Shown in pieces: positions 7,761 through 18,245 of a DNA stretch of 64,000 nt. The notes beneath the pieces were generated by a model. It made no database searches. It was given only the letters and a program-made list of their open reading frames with translations, and was not told where the DNA came from. The stretch spans positions 1 through 64,000 of the forward strand of contig NZ_FUXC01000004.1 in the NCBI RefSeq assembly GCF_900167025.1. The letters are read 5' to 3'. The translations under genes and the position numbers were made by a program. The DNA is from Treponema berlinense. Lineage in GTDB: Bacteria; Spirochaetota; Spirochaetia; Treponematales; Treponemataceae. The stretch's first letter is position 1. Every line of letters begins with the position of its first letter.

Positions 7761-8866
7761 AATGTTCCCATTACTTCTCTGTAAATAATCTCCATACTTT
7801 TAAGAGAATTCTGTACAGAAAAGTGCTCAGATTTTTTAATATTTTCTTCCCCTACTTTATACATTAACTGTTGATTATTATAAAATTTTAAAATTGCTTT
7901 CTCAAAAGAATCATCTTCAAAATTGAAAAGGATATTATTATTTGCATAACCAACAATATCTCTATGTCCACGGATATTAGAAACAACAATAGGTAATCCA
8001 CACGCCATTCCTTCAACTAAGTTTATAGGAAACCCTTCCTGCAGAGACGTCGATACCAATAAATCTGACATTGCATAGAGTTTTTCAGCATCTTTTCTAT
8101 ATCCTAAAAATTTTACTATATTTGTAAGGTCGTTATGATCTACATATTTCTTTATATTTTCTTCTAGTTCTCCACTTCCAAACAAGCACAACCTTATATT
8201 AGGAATAATTTCTTTTAATATTTTCATCTTATCAATAAGAAATTTATGATTTTTTCTAGGAATAAATTGCGCACAATAAACAATAATAAAATCTTGTTCT
8301 TGAAAACCAATATGTTTCCTTACATTTATTCTCTCTTGCTGTGTTATAGGCTTAAATCTATTTAGATTAACTCCAACGCCATCAATTTTTCTTATTGTAG
8401 TATGAAATTTTCTACTTGCAATATCAAAATCTTCATCATTTATAGTTACGATACAATCCGTTTTTTTTGATAACAACTTTTCAATTGGATAAAAGAGAAT
8501 CCATGTAATTTTTGAAGATCCTTTAAAAAAGTGGAATCCATGAGCTGTATAAATAATCTTTGTTGTCTTTTTTAATTGCTTATCTAAACATAGCCTTCCC
8601 AGAACTCCTCCTACAGGAGTATGACAATGTATTAAATCATATTGATTCGATTTACATATTTTTCTAAGTTGTATTAATGCTATTAAATTTGAGAAAGAAT
8701 ACGGTGATCTACTTATAGGTAAATCATACTGATTATCATAATAGCCCGTCTCAATACCAGGTGAAACATTATCAACTTGCCATCCCTGTTCATGAAACCA
8801 TTGCATATATGGTGCATTAAATTTTGAAAAACCTGCATGGTTTGAAATAAATAGAATTTTTTTCAT
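7757..8866 (-). CDS. glycosyltransferase family 4
   Basis: This 369-residue GT-B enzyme has an N-terminal acceptor domain and the GT4 signature EGFPINLVEGMACGLPIV in the donor domain (about residues 285-305), preceded by the VNLNRFKP segment. Acceptor and donor cannot be predicted. It overlaps the genes on both sides by 4 bases, as expected for a tightly packed glycan operon. The base composition is clearly more AT-rich than the rml genes, as is usual for serotype-specific genes. Confidence 0.85.
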   Translation of the reverse strand: MKKILFISNHAGFSKFNAPYMQWFHEQGWQVDNVSPGIETGYYDNQYDLPISRSPYSFSNLIALIQLRKICKSNQYDLIHCHTPVGGVLGRLCLDKQLKKTTKIIYTAHGFHFFKGSSKITWILFYPIEKLLSKKTDCIVTINDEDFDIASRKFHTTIRKIDGVGVNLNRFKPITQQERINVRKHIGFQEQDFIIVYCAQFIPRKNHKFLIDKMKILKEIIPNIRLCLFGSGELEENIKKYVDHNDLTNIVKFLGYRKDAEKLYAMSDLLVSTSLQEGFPINLVEGMACGLPIVVSNIRGHRDIVGYANNNILFNFEDDSFEKAILKFYNNQQLMYKVGEENIKKSEHFSVQNSLKSMEIIYREVMGTL

Positions 8867-9753
8867 ACATCACTCCAAAAATTATCACTATTAAACTTAC
8901 CCATTCTCAGGTGTTTTGCATCATACAAAGCCATTTTTACATAACGTATATTTTTGTGATTGAATCTTGTCAAGATAATAATTCCACAAATCATTTTAAA
9001 AATTCTTTTTTTCATTCTTCTTTTATCATTGCTGCTAAAATACAAGGAATTTTTTAAATAAGACGCATTTCTAACAATATAGTAATATCTGATAGCACTT
9101 CGTAGAGTATATTTTTTTCCACAGAATACTTTAGGTGTATCTCCTAGATTATGTTTTATGATTATATTCGAACAAGTAATTATCTTATATCCTTTATCTT
9201 TAGCTCTCCAACACCATTCATTATCTACCCAATCAATAAATAAATTTTCATCCATTTTTCCAACATCTTCTAAAACTTCCCTTGGAATTACCATTCCGGA
9301 CGCTATTACATGTTCAACTTCATAATAAGATTTACTATTATCACAAGAAAAACTATCAAATTTATTTTTCATTAATGTTTGATACTCATTTTTTGTTAAA
9401 TCAAAGAAGTAAGGTGAAAAGACAGCAACTTTATATCTCTTATTATCTAAAATAGCTTTTTCCATCTTGAATACATAATCATCAGGAAAAACTGTATCCT
9501 GATCACTTAATAGAACATAGTCATATCCCTTATCTAGTGAATATTCTATACCTATATTTTGTGCATAAGCAATTCCAAAATTTTCCCCAAGCTCAATTAT
9601 CTTTATTTTTTCTGTATTGTTTATCCACGATATAGGAGATGAATCATTATTCACTACAACTATTTCAGAAACCTGACTTATAAGACTATTTATACAAGAT
9701 TTGACCTGTTCTTTCTTAGGTTTATATGTAACTATTAAAGCAATAATTTTCAT
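8863..9753 (-). CDS. glycosyltransferase family 2, rhamnosyltransferase-like
   Basis: This GT-A fold enzyme of 296 residues starts MKIIALIVTYKPKKEQ and carries VVNNDSS and the LLSDQDTVFP metal-binding motif. A DQD motif at that place is typical of RfbN-like rhamnosyltransferases. A second signature, DWVDNEWCWRAKDKGY, marks the acceptor site. Use of dTDP-rhamnose is therefore plausible but not proven. Confidence 0.82.
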   Translation of the reverse strand: MKIIALIVTYKPKKEQVKSCINSLISQVSEIVVVNNDSSPISWINNTEKIKIIELGENFGIAYAQNIGIEYSLDKGYDYVLLSDQDTVFPDDYVFKMEKAILDNKRYKVAVFSPYFFDLTKNEYQTLMKNKFDSFSCDNSKSYYEVEHVIASGMVIPREVLEDVGKMDENLFIDWVDNEWCWRAKDKGYKIITCSNIIIKHNLGDTPKVFCGKKYTLRSAIRYYYIVRNASYLKNSLYFSSNDKRRMKKRIFKMICGIIILTRFNHKNIRYVKMALYDAKHLRMGKFNSDNFWSDV

Positions 9754-9754
9754 T

Positions 9755-10744
9755 TTATAACCGTCCTGTAGAAGTTAGCATTTTTAAAGAAACCATAAAT
9801 ATATATATAAATATAAAAATTAAATATATATATTTTTCCTTTATATAATCAATATTCTTAATTAATAACACTAATGAAAATGGTAAAAAGAATTCCGAAA
9901 AACGAAAAGCCATTACAGGAAAAGGCGTAAGCGCAAAAAAATAAAACAATGATAAAGAATATGAAGTTAGTTTAAAACAAAAGTAAAACAATCTATCTGG
10001 TTCCCTTCGATTCTTTATTCCAGTATAGTAACTTGTAATAAACAGTATGAATAAAAGTAAGTATAGTTTATTAAAAACTGTAAAATCTAACGTATTTCCG
10101 AGTTTTGCCATAATAACAACAGTAAAAAATTCCATATTTATTCTCGAAAATAATTCAAACCAGAAACTTGGATTCCTCAGCCTATTTGAAAATAAAATAG
10201 CTATAATAAACAAAGAAACAGGAATTATTACATATGTACCTTTCTTTTTGAAATTTAAAAAAAATAACAATGGAAATAATACAATACATGAATAATGCAT
10301 AAGTAAACACACACAAAACATCAACAACAACTTAATTTTATTGTCTTGTATTTTATATGAATATACAAAAGTTGCTAAGGCAAATGTAACCCTAAATTGA
10401 GTATATTCATGAATCCAAAAATAAGTAAAAATATAACTAGCAATTAAAAATAAATAATATTTCTCACAACTTTCATAATAAAAATTGAATTTAGATTGTA
10501 ATGAAAAAAAAGTTGTAAAGAAAAACAATGTCGGTAATGAAAATCCAATATACAACTTTGATAAACGTAACAACATCCAAATAGGTTCTATTCTATGTTT
10601 AGTGTCAGAAAAAATGTCAACATAATTAGCATAATCCAGACTTTCTCCTAATAGCTGATAAGCAACTATTACTGAAAACAAAAACACAAACATTGAAGAT
10701 ATATATATTTTTTTACTTCTTGTTTTAATCAGCAATTTATCCAT
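9755..10744 (-). CDS. EpsG/Wzy-like polysaccharide polymerase
   Basis: A 329-residue, very hydrophobic protein with about ten predicted membrane segments. The early sequence SLDYANYVDIF resembles the DYxxY stretch of the EpsG family, and the central IHEYTQFRVTFALATFVYS fits its conserved loop. Its place among glycosyltransferases and a flippase supports a role as the repeat-unit polymerase in a Wzx/Wzy pathway. Such proteins diverge so much that the call rests on topology and context. Confidence 0.75.
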   Translation of the reverse strand: MDKLLIKTRSKKIYISSMFVFLFSVIVAYQLLGESLDYANYVDIFSDTKHRIEPIWMLLRLSKLYIGFSLPTLFFFTTFFSLQSKFNFYYESCEKYYLFLIASYIFTYFWIHEYTQFRVTFALATFVYSYKIQDNKIKLLLMFCVCLLMHYSCIVLFPLLFFLNFKKKGTYVIIPVSLFIIAILFSNRLRNPSFWFELFSRINMEFFTVVIMAKLGNTLDFTVFNKLYLLLFILFITSYYTGIKNRREPDRLFYFCFKLTSYSLSLFYFFALTPFPVMAFRFSEFFLPFSLVLLIKNIDYIKEKYIYLIFIFIYIFMVSLKMLTSTGRL

Positions 10745-10748
10745 ATTT

Positions 10749-11612
10749 TTATTTAAATACCTTCAATTTGTATAAAACATAATATCCAAAAAAATATTTA
10801 ATATATTTAAGAAGAGCTTTTATAGGTTTATATTCAAAATCTTGTTTAAACTTATAATAAATGTAAAACAAAGCAACAGATTTCTTCATTGTTACAGAAA
10901 AACTATTTGACAAAGAACCAGAAAGTAATCGATAATTGACAAGTTTTTTATCCAATAAATAAACTTTTATTTTATTTTGTGCAAGCTTAAAATAGAACGG
11001 TCCATCTTCCCACATAGGAATCCTTTCATCAAAAAAACCAATATCCTCAAATACACTTCTATTATAGATTACAGCTGGTGTTGGATATTGAGGTAAATTA
11101 TTTTTTTTTATATTTTCTAGTTGATTTTCAGCTGAAAGTGAAAAAAAGGTTTCATCAATTAGCGGTTGCTTAAAATCAAATATTTCCTCGGAATAAAAAT
11201 AATTCATTTTTGTAAACAATACTTTGCACTCTGAATTTTGAGAAAAAAAATTTACACACTCTTCAATATAGGTAGGCTCCAAAGTATCATCCGCAATATC
11301 TTTTATATAAATTCCAGATGCACTTTTATAAGCCCTATTACAATTTCCAGTTACTCCTGTATTTTTTTTAACAGTAATTACTTTTGTATTCTTAAACCTT
11401 TGCTTATTATTTTCAATCCATTCTTTTACAACTAAAATAGTATCATCGATTGATCCATCATCTGATACTATAAGTTCTATATTACTGTAAGTTTGTTTTT
11501 TTACACTTTCTAATGTTTCTAAAATATATTTACATGAATTATATGTAATAACACAAATAGAAACTAAAGGATTAGATATTTGTCTTCCCATCTTATTAAT
11601 CCATCTTACCAT
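10749..11612 (-). CDS. glycosyltransferase family 2
   Basis: GT-A enzyme of 287 residues with [20 protein letters not shown] at the N-terminus, [10 protein letters not shown] (nucleotide binding) and [10 protein letters not shown] where the metal-binding DxD normally lies. The ATG overlaps the stop region of the aminotransferase gene by 7 bases, so translation is probably coupled. An internal ATG at 11591 is an alternative start. Specificity cannot be read from the sequence. Confidence 0.85.
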   Translation of the reverse strand: MVRWINKMGRQISNPLVSICVITYNSCKYILETLESVKKQTYSNIELIVSDDGSIDDTILVVKEWIENNKQRFKNTKVITVKKNTGVTGNCNRAYKSASGIYIKDIADDTLEPTYIEECVNFFSQNSECKVLFTKMNYFYSEEIFDFKQPLIDETFFSLSAENQLENIKKNNLPQYPTPAVIYNRSVFEDIGFFDERIPMWEDGPFYFKLAQNKIKVYLLDKKLVNYRLLSGSLSNSFSVTMKKSVALFYIYYKFKQDFEYKPIKALLKYIKYFFGYYVLYKLKVFK

Positions 11613-12706
11613 TCATTTACGCTATCTATTACGTACTGTATCTGTTCATCTGTCAAACAAGGACTCATTGGAATACTTAATTCTGTATTATGAATTTTTT
11701 CAGTCACAGGCAAATTAATACCGTTCCATTCTTTATAGCATTCCTGTTTGTGAGGAGGAATTGGATAGTGAATATTTGTACCAATACCTTTTTCAGTAAG
11801 ATACTTTTGCAACTCATCTCGATTATAACATATAATTGGGAATAAATGGAATACATGCTGATTCCAATCTATTATTTTTGGTAATGTAACTTTTGGATTT
11901 TTAATTTCTTCAATATATCGCTTTGCTACACTTTTACGAATTGCAACATCTTCATCTAGATGCTTAAGTTTTACATCAAGGATTGCTGCCTGTATTTCAT
12001 CAAGACGGCTATTACGTCCTGTATATCTAAACACATATTTCTTACTTGAGCCATAATTTGCAAGGCTTCTTATTGCATTAGCAAGTTCTTCATCATTAGT
12101 TGTAACAGCACCCGCATCGCCAAGAGCACCAAGATTTTTTCCTGGATAAAAACTATGACCAGCAGCATCACCAAGAGAGCCTGTTTTTTTACCATTGAAT
12201 ATACATCCGTGAGCTTGCGCATTATCTTCAATAAGTTTGAGACCGTATTTTTTACACAACTGTCCAATTTCATCTGTATATGCACACTGTCCGTAAAGAT
12301 GAACTATACAAATAGCTTTTGTTTTTGCAGTAATTTTTTCTTCTATTAATGAATCATCAATTTGCAGAGTATTAATACTTGGTTCTACCAAAACTGGAAC
12401 AAGGCCGTTTTCTGTTATTGCAAGAATTGTAGCTATGTAAGTATTTGCAGGAACAATTACTTCATCGCCAGGTTGCATAACACCAAGTTCTATGTAGGCT
12501 CTAAAGATCCAGATAAGAGCATCTAAACCGTTTGCACAGCCAACCGTATATTTTGTACCAATATATTTTGAATAATCTGCTTCAAACTGCTCGTTTTCTT
12601 TTCCCTGAAGATACCATCCACTGTCAATTACACGTAAAGCAGCTTCGTGAATCTCATTTGAATATTTATCTGTTACATCTTTTAAACTTAAAAAAGGTAC
12701 TGTCAT
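11606..12706 (-). CDS. DegT/DnrJ/EryC1 sugar aminotransferase, FdtB-like
   Basis: A PLP-dependent sugar aminotransferase of 366 residues. The PLP-lysine segment [16 protein letters not shown] and EDNAQAHG are diagnostic for the DegT family. Together with the FdtA-type ketoisomerase (21080-21493) it would convert dTDP-3-keto-6-deoxyhexose to dTDP-Fuc3N or dTDP-Qui3N; the start [11 protein letters not shown] is typical of FdtB/QdtB enzymes. It is separated from the ketoisomerase by about 8 kb in the same operon. Confidence 0.88.
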   Translation of the reverse strand: MTVPFLSLKDVTDKYSNEIHEAALRVIDSGWYLQGKENEQFEADYSKYIGTKYTVGCANGLDALIWIFRAYIELGVMQPGDEVIVPANTYIATILAITENGLVPVLVEPSINTLQIDDSLIEEKITAKTKAICIVHLYGQCAYTDEIGQLCKKYGLKLIEDNAQAHGCIFNGKKTGSLGDAAGHSFYPGKNLGALGDAGAVTTNDEELANAIRSLANYGSSKKYVFRYTGRNSRLDEIQAAILDVKLKHLDEDVAIRKSVAKRYIEEIKNPKVTLPKIIDWNQHVFHLFPIICYNRDELQKYLTEKGIGTNIHYPIPPHKQECYKEWNGINLPVTEKIHNTELSIPMSPCLTDEQIQYVIDSVNEW

Positions 12707-12716
12707 ATCAATACTC

Positions 12717-13655
12717 CTATATATCTAATTGCCAAGTCTGATAAGCAATGGTTCGTCCACCAAAACCCTCTTTTTGACTTATCAACCCCTCATTTAATAT
12801 CTGGCCAGCTTCTTCTGTAGAGATTCCAAAATCAAGATAGCGTTTGCTCTCTTTATATTTTGCGATAACTTCACTTACAGCATAATCCAAAGCACCAATT
12901 TCTCTAGCAATAGGATTTGCCGCCATGTATTGAGTATGTATAACATTGTTGTATACAAATACTACAGTTCCTGCTATCATCTTCCCCTGATACATCGCAG
13001 CATAAAGCTCAATCTTATCAGGAAAGTTATTATGAAGTTTTGTAAGCTCTGCACCTGTATGAACAGCTTTTGTATTATGATGTTCACTTAATACTTGATT
13101 TTCGAGTTCAATAAAGGACTCATAATCTGTACTAAGTTCAATAGTTACACCTTCTCGTTTCGCTCTGCCAATCTGAGCTTTTCGCCCCTTTGGCATTTTT
13201 ATTGGATACATAAAATCTACAAGAGTAGATGCTTCAATTTTTAGAACTTTCGCATTATTGCGGAACAAAGCATACAAATCTTCCTGACTGGCATTTGTAT
13301 CATAACAATATGGAATAGTCTTATAAATAATAGACTTAAACCCATTTTGCTTCATATATTCTTTAAGTACTTCAAAACAATCCAGCATTTTGTGTTGTTT
13401 CATAGATGTATCTGTAATGAATCCACCATATGTAAGACCGCCGTGACTATACAACACATTATCTTTTTTATTGCATGGCAAAAGTGCAAGCAAGTCTTCG
13501 TCATCAAAAAACATTAATGAATTGTCAACAAATCTATCTGCATGATAATCCATAAAGTTGCGATCATGCATAAAAAGACTATTTTTTGCACCTACTACAA
13601 AATTATTCCAGATATCAAAATCTGTATCTTTATTATATTGTCGTATAACTATCAT
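12717..13655 (-). CDS. GNAT/FemAB-like acyltransferase
   Basis: This 312-residue protein has the double-GNAT layout of FemAB-related acyltransferases. The segment [18 protein letters not shown] and the late [12 protein letters not shown] with [14 protein letters not shown] fit that group. It lies directly upstream of the FdtB-like aminotransferase, so N-acylation of the 3-amino sugar is a reasonable guess, although canonical FdtC is a left-handed beta-helix enzyme. Peptide transfer, as in true FemAB proteins, is the alternative. Confidence 0.72.
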   Translation of the reverse strand: MIVIRQYNKDTDFDIWNNFVVGAKNSLFMHDRNFMDYHADRFVDNSLMFFDDEDLLALLPCNKKDNVLYSHGGLTYGGFITDTSMKQHKMLDCFEVLKEYMKQNGFKSIIYKTIPYCYDTNASQEDLYALFRNNAKVLKIEASTLVDFMYPIKMPKGRKAQIGRAKREGVTIELSTDYESFIELENQVLSEHHNTKAVHTGAELTKLHNNFPDKIELYAAMYQGKMIAGTVVFVYNNVIHTQYMAANPIAREIGALDYAVSEVIAKYKESKRYLDFGISTEEAGQILNEGLISQKEGFGGRTIAYQTWQLDI

Positions 13656-13659
13656 TTTT

Positions 13660-14652
13660 TTAACTTCGCCTTAATATTTTCTTAATTATCTCTTTTATTG
13701 TAAAATCATATATTTTTTTCTTAGGAAAATTAATATTTTTTTTATTACATATTAAATAATCATATAAATTATTTAATTGTTTAAGTTCTTCCTCTTTTAA
13801 TTTAAAAGTGTCAAAATTTAAGTAACAATCAGTAAATTTTTTTAAGATTTCTCTTAACTCATAATACATTTTATTTACAAAAAAAGATTTATATTCATCA
13901 TTATAATATCTATTATAGTCATACAATGATTGCATTTGAATTAAATGCTTTTCAACTATATTTAACTTTGCCCAAATTCCTGCATTAGGCAAAATTCTAT
14001 AGACACCACAAATTCTATTATTAAAATAAACTTTTCCATACTTAAGATGCATTATAAATCTATCATAATCACCTTCAAAAGATCTTTCTGAAACAGTCCC
14101 AACTGCACTAGTCATAATTTCAGGTATTCCGTTTATAAAAATAACATTACGATAAAATTGCCCTGTTGTTTGTACAACAGGAAGTTTATCATTTAAATAA
14201 TCATTTATATCATATGAACAAGTTTTGATCTTTGATTTTATATATGGTTCAAATGAATTATCAGAATATAATTTATTTATATTCTCATAATATATTACAT
14301 AATCAGGATTTTTTTCTAAAAAATCATATGCCCTTTGTAAATAACCATCATCTGACCAATAATCATCCGCATCCAATAAACAAAAATATGGAGTCTTTGT
14401 TATCGCTTTAGCTCTAAGAATATTTGTTAGATACTTTCCATTTTCCTTATTATACAAAACCTTTATTTTATCGGGATATTTATTTTCATATTCCCTAATT
14501 ATTTCCAAGCTCTTATCTTTTGTTGAATTATCATCAGTGATTAGTAATTGATATTTAAAATTAACTTTCTGCATCAATACAGAATCAATAGCTTCAGCTA
14601 TATATTTTTCCTGATTATAATTTGACATTATTATGGTCAATGCTGTTTCCAT
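13660..14652 (-). CDS. glycosyltransferase family 2
   Basis: GT-A enzyme of 330 residues. It shows TIIMSNYNQEKYIAEAIDS at the N-terminus, LLITDDNSTKDKS and the metal-binding LLDADDYWSDD near residue 95-105. The C-terminal 100 residues are lysine-rich and may be an additional helical module. Acceptor and donor are unknown. Spacing to both neighbours is under 12 bases. Confidence 0.85.
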   Translation of the reverse strand: METALTIIMSNYNQEKYIAEAIDSVLMQKVNFKYQLLITDDNSTKDKSLEIIREYENKYPDKIKVLYNKENGKYLTNILRAKAITKTPYFCLLDADDYWSDDGYLQRAYDFLEKNPDYVIYYENINKLYSDNSFEPYIKSKIKTCSYDINDYLNDKLPVVQTTGQFYRNVIFINGIPEIMTSAVGTVSERSFEGDYDRFIMHLKYGKVYFNNRICGVYRILPNAGIWAKLNIVEKHLIQMQSLYDYNRYYNDEYKSFFVNKMYYELREILKKFTDCYLNFDTFKLKEEELKQLNNLYDYLICNKKNINFPKKKIYDFTIKEIIKKILRRS

Positions 14653-14662
14653 TCTATTAATC

Positions 14663-15991
14663 CTATTTGTAAAAATCTTCCTTTATACAATTTTTAATAA
14701 ATACCCCAGACCCCCCATCTGGCCTATAATAACATTTCTGAATCAATTCTTGCCTTACCTTTTTTAAGGGATCATTCCCATTTTTTAACATTTTTATCGT
14801 ACTCTCTAATTCATTCCAATTTTCTACCCAATAAAAACCTTTCGTATAACCTTTATTCTTGGCAAATGAATTCAAACTATTTTCTTTATGACAATAAATT
14901 ATAGGTTTACCAGTAAGAAAATAATCATCTACAATACTTGAAGTATCTGTGATCAAGCAATCGGAAGCATAAAAATTAGGTAAATATTCAAATTCCTCAT
15001 CTAATGTCATATTTAAACTAATTTCAAATCGTTTCTTTAAATTCCTAATCTCAGCCTCTGACATCATTCCCGTTGCTATCCAATTAATAAAAGCTTGTGG
15101 ATGAGGTCTAAACATCAAATCATATTCAACATTATTTTCAAAAAAATTTAATATTTTATCCTTATAGTCAAAAAAATGACAATTATTCTCATTTGTACAC
15201 CATCGAGGTGTCCATAAAACCTTGAAAGCTGGTTTACAACCACTCTTCCATGTTATTAAATCCGAATCACTTCTTTTATTTATATTTTCGTTATCATATC
15301 TTGGAAATCCGGATTTAATGACATCTACTGTATTAATTCCATTAATCTTTAATTTATTTGTAATAAAATGATAATCCTCATCATTTTGTGCAAAATAAAA
15401 TGAAAGATTCTTAAGATAATCAATTGGAGTGCAATCATCATTAATAAAATTAGTTTCATTATTTTGAAAAAATGCATAATAAGCTACATAACACAGTTTA
15501 GCATATTTCGATATATTCCAACTTTTTAACTCATCTGGCAACTTTATGTTATATGGTTGTTGAAGAAATACATAATCAGGATTTAATCTTTGCAGATTAA
15601 TCCATTCTTTTTTATCTACATCATATCCAACTATTGGCTTGTAATTCTTAAAATATTCCTCAACACCTTCACTTTCAAATACATTATGATTATAACCAGC
15701 AGCATCTGTACCAATTTGTTTTTTTGATGGAACAATTACCATTTTTATATCAAAATCATTATCATTTTTCATAGATTCATAAACCGTATTAAGACTTGAC
15801 CACACGGTTGGACGATTACATATGAAAACAACTTTAATTTTTTCATTATTAAATTTCTTTACCCTTAGTCTTAGGTTTAAATTTTCTTTTGCTACTTGCA
15901 TTATCTCGTGTTCTAAAAGATCAATTTTTGAATCTTGAGCTTTTATTTTATTATATAATTTCCGTACAAAAGGAATTTTAGAATATTTCAT
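14663..15991 (-). CDS. CDP-glycerol glycerophosphotransferase-like enzyme
   Basis: A GT-B-type phosphotransferase of 442 residues related to TagB/TagF. Diagnostic stretches are LWTPRW, the RPHP histidine motif and LITDTSSIVDDYFLTGKP. An N-terminal segment of about 50 residues is predicted to be helical. TagF-type enzymes move a CMP-activated phosphoalcohol to a glycan. Because the next genes upstream make a phosphonate and include a cytidylyltransferase domain, and no CDP-glycerol synthesis gene is seen here, I infer that this enzyme may transfer hydroxyethylphosphonate from a CMP-activated donor. Confidence 0.82.
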   Translation of the reverse strand: MKYSKIPFVRKLYNKIKAQDSKIDLLEHEIMQVAKENLNLRLRVKKFNNEKIKVVFICNRPTVWSSLNTVYESMKNDNDFDIKMVIVPSKKQIGTDAAGYNHNVFESEGVEEYFKNYKPIVGYDVDKKEWINLQRLNPDYVFLQQPYNIKLPDELKSWNISKYAKLCYVAYYAFFQNNETNFINDDCTPIDYLKNLSFYFAQNDEDYHFITNKLKINGINTVDVIKSGFPRYDNENINKRSDSDLITWKSGCKPAFKVLWTPRWCTNENNCHFFDYKDKILNFFENNVEYDLMFRPHPQAFINWIATGMMSEAEIRNLKKRFEISLNMTLDEEFEYLPNFYASDCLITDTSSIVDDYFLTGKPIIYCHKENSLNSFAKNKGYTKGFYWVENWNELESTIKMLKNGNDPLKKVRQELIQKCYYRPDGGSGVFIKNCIKEDFYK

Positions 15992-15996
15992 AATTT

Positions 15997-17112
15997 TTAT
16001 TTTAAATACTCCATAAAATTTTCTTTATTCTCAATAGCAGTAGTAGTAGGTCTTCCCAAATCTTCTCTTGCACCGATAGAACACTTCACTTCAACTAAAG
16101 ATAATTCATTTCTATCTTTTGCAAGTTTCAGTTCTTTATCCAAATCATCAAAATTATCAACACAAACTGCATTTGGATAACCACATGCCTTTGCAATTGC
16201 TACCAAATCAATCTTTGCTGCAACAGTTGGCATACCACCTACTGTTTCATGAGCACCATTATTGATTACTACATGAACCATATTTTTAGGAGCATTTGCA
16301 CCAAGTACAGCCATAGAACCCATATGCATCAAAACAGCACCATCGCCATCAACACACCAGATTTTTCTTTCAGGCTTATTAATAGCAACCCCAAGAGCAA
16401 TAGAAGAACTATGCCCCATTGAACCAACAGTCAGAAAATCATATTTATGGCTCTGTCCATTAGCTACACGAGCTTCAAATAATTCACGGCTTGCCTTTCC
16501 TGTTGTAGATACAATTGGATCTTCCCCTGTAACAGCAATAATATGTTTAATGATATCTTCACGTACCATTACATTATCATTTTTATACTCAACTTCAGCA
16601 TCATATGAAAGAGCACCCTTTCTGATTACAAAAGCAACATCCTTACCAGAATCAAGAACTGCTTTATATTCCTTCATTACAGACTTCAATTCATCTTCTG
16701 TTGTTTCTTTTCCAACAACAAAAGCTTTTATGTCCATATCTTCAAGAAGTTTTACAGTAACTTCTCCCTGATAAATGTGCTGAGGTTCATCATGTATACC
16801 AGGTTCTCCACGCCATCCTACAACAAACACTACTGGGATTGCATAAACTTTATCATTCAACAATGAAGCAACAGGATTAATAATATTTCCTTCACCACTA
16901 TTCTGCATATATACAACAGGAACCTTTCCAGTAGCCAAATGATAACCAGCTGCTAAAGCTGTACAGTTTCCTTCATTAGCCGCAATAATATGGTGCTTGG
17001 GATCAATTCCATATGTATTCATTAAATAGTTACATAATGCTTTCAACTGTGAATCAGGTACACCAGTATAAAAATCTGAACCAATTATTTCTAAAAATTT
17101 TTCTACTTTCAT
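15997..17112 (-). CDS. aepY: phosphonopyruvate decarboxylase
   Basis: A TPP enzyme of 371 residues that decarboxylates phosphonopyruvate to phosphonoacetaldehyde, pulling the unfavourable PEP mutase reaction forward. The start region FYTGVPDSQLKAL, the AANEGNCTALAAGYHLAT stretch with the conserved Glu, and the TPP/Mg motif VDGDGAVLMHMGS are characteristic. It lies four bases after the reductase gene, in the order mutase, reductase, decarboxylase. Confidence 0.92.
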   Translation of the reverse strand: MKVEKFLEIIGSDFYTGVPDSQLKALCNYLMNTYGIDPKHHIIAANEGNCTALAAGYHLATGKVPVVYMQNSGEGNIINPVASLLNDKVYAIPVVFVVGWRGEPGIHDEPQHIYQGEVTVKLLEDMDIKAFVVGKETTEDELKSVMKEYKAVLDSGKDVAFVIRKGALSYDAEVEYKNDNVMVREDIIKHIIAVTGEDPIVSTTGKASRELFEARVANGQSHKYDFLTVGSMGHSSSIALGVAINKPERKIWCVDGDGAVLMHMGSMAVLGANAPKNMVHVVINNGAHETVGGMPTVAAKIDLVAIAKACGYPNAVCVDNFDDLDKELKLAKDRNELSLVEVKCSIGAREDLGRPTTTAIENKENFMEYLK

Positions 17113-17115
17113 TTT

Positions 17116-18234
17116 CTATCTTCCTAAAATTTCGTGGTATAAATTATTTATAGCATCTTCAGTCAATCCAACCGGATTATTTTTCAAACGTACTGGATTA
17201 ACTGAATTTTTCAACAGATCAAAATCTTCCTCTTTAATATTTTTTACTTCAGGTAATCCTAAAGATGATAATAAAGCAGAAAATCCAGACTGAGCCTTTT
17301 CAACGGAATCATACCCCATTGCTTCAGCAATCATATTAAATAATTTTTCTAAATATTCTTTTCCTCTTGGGTCTATGCATGCAGATATATTTGAACTCAT
17401 ATATGGCCATAATTTATTTACACACAAAGCAGCTGCGTGCCCATGAGAAATCTTATATAAGCTGGTAATTTTATAACACATAGCGTGACCAGCTGTAGTC
17501 TGTGTTATGTTAATTGCCTTTCCCGCCAGATTTGCAGCCTGAAGCATATTCGAAATCCCAAATTCCTCATTTTTCAAATAAGAATCCTTGTTTGAAAAAA
17601 TCATTTGGATAGCTTTTTTTGAATATTCCTTAGATTCATCATTCGAATTTACAGACCAGAAAGATTCAATTGAATGACACAATGCATCAAGCATAGTCGA
17701 TTTCTTCTGATAATCTGGCAAAGTTTTCAACGCAGATGAATCAAACAATACTGTAGAAGGAATACAACTGTAATCTGTTACAGACTGCTTAGCTCCTTCA
17801 AAATAAATTACAGCATAGCGTGTTGCCTCACTGCCAGTCCCTGCTGTAGTAGGAACTGCAAGAAATGAAATATTATTTGGAACAATTGTCTGCTTCAAGT
17901 AATTTTCATTCGGATTCATATTAGAATATAGCTTAATACATTTAGCCACATCCATTGAGCTTCCACCGCCTACAGCAACAATCACATCACATTTGGAATT
18001 ATTAAATAACTCCACTCCTTTTACTACAGATTCATACAAAGGATTTGGTTGAAAATCACTGAAACGTGTTACTTCAATATCTAATCGTTTTGTTATATCA
18101 GTAAAATATGAATCCAGTTTCAGAAATTTTATGGCAGCATCACAAACTAGAAAGATATGTTTGTATGAATTAGAGAGAAAATAATCATCCAGTTCTTTAT
18201 AATTCTCAGAAGCTTTAAGTATTGTTTGATTCAT
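17116..18234 (-). CDS. phosphonoacetaldehyde reductase, Fe-type alcohol dehydrogenase
   Basis: An iron-dependent group III alcohol dehydrogenase of 372 residues. NAD-binding GGGSSMDVAK, TTAGTGSEATRYAV and the metal ligands in DALCHSIESFW and ISHGHAAAL are visible. Within the mutase/decarboxylase operon its expected substrate is phosphonoacetaldehyde and its product 2-hydroxyethylphosphonate, as in PhpC-type pathways. No AEP transaminase is found in the cluster, which supports hydroxyethylphosphonate rather than aminoethylphosphonate as the product. Confidence 0.88.
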   Translation of the reverse strand: MNQTILKASENYKELDDYFLSNSYKHIFLVCDAAIKFLKLDSYFTDITKRLDIEVTRFSDFQPNPLYESVVKGVELFNNSKCDVIVAVGGGSSMDVAKCIKLYSNMNPNENYLKQTIVPNNISFLAVPTTAGTGSEATRYAVIYFEGAKQSVTDYSCIPSTVLFDSSALKTLPDYQKKSTMLDALCHSIESFWSVNSNDESKEYSKKAIQMIFSNKDSYLKNEEFGISNMLQAANLAGKAINITQTTAGHAMCYKITSLYKISHGHAAALCVNKLWPYMSSNISACIDPRGKEYLEKLFNMIAEAMGYDSVEKAQSGFSALLSSLGLPEVKNIKEEDFDLLKNSVNPVRLKNNPVGLTEDAINNLYHEILGR

Positions 18235-18245
18235 AACACAACTCT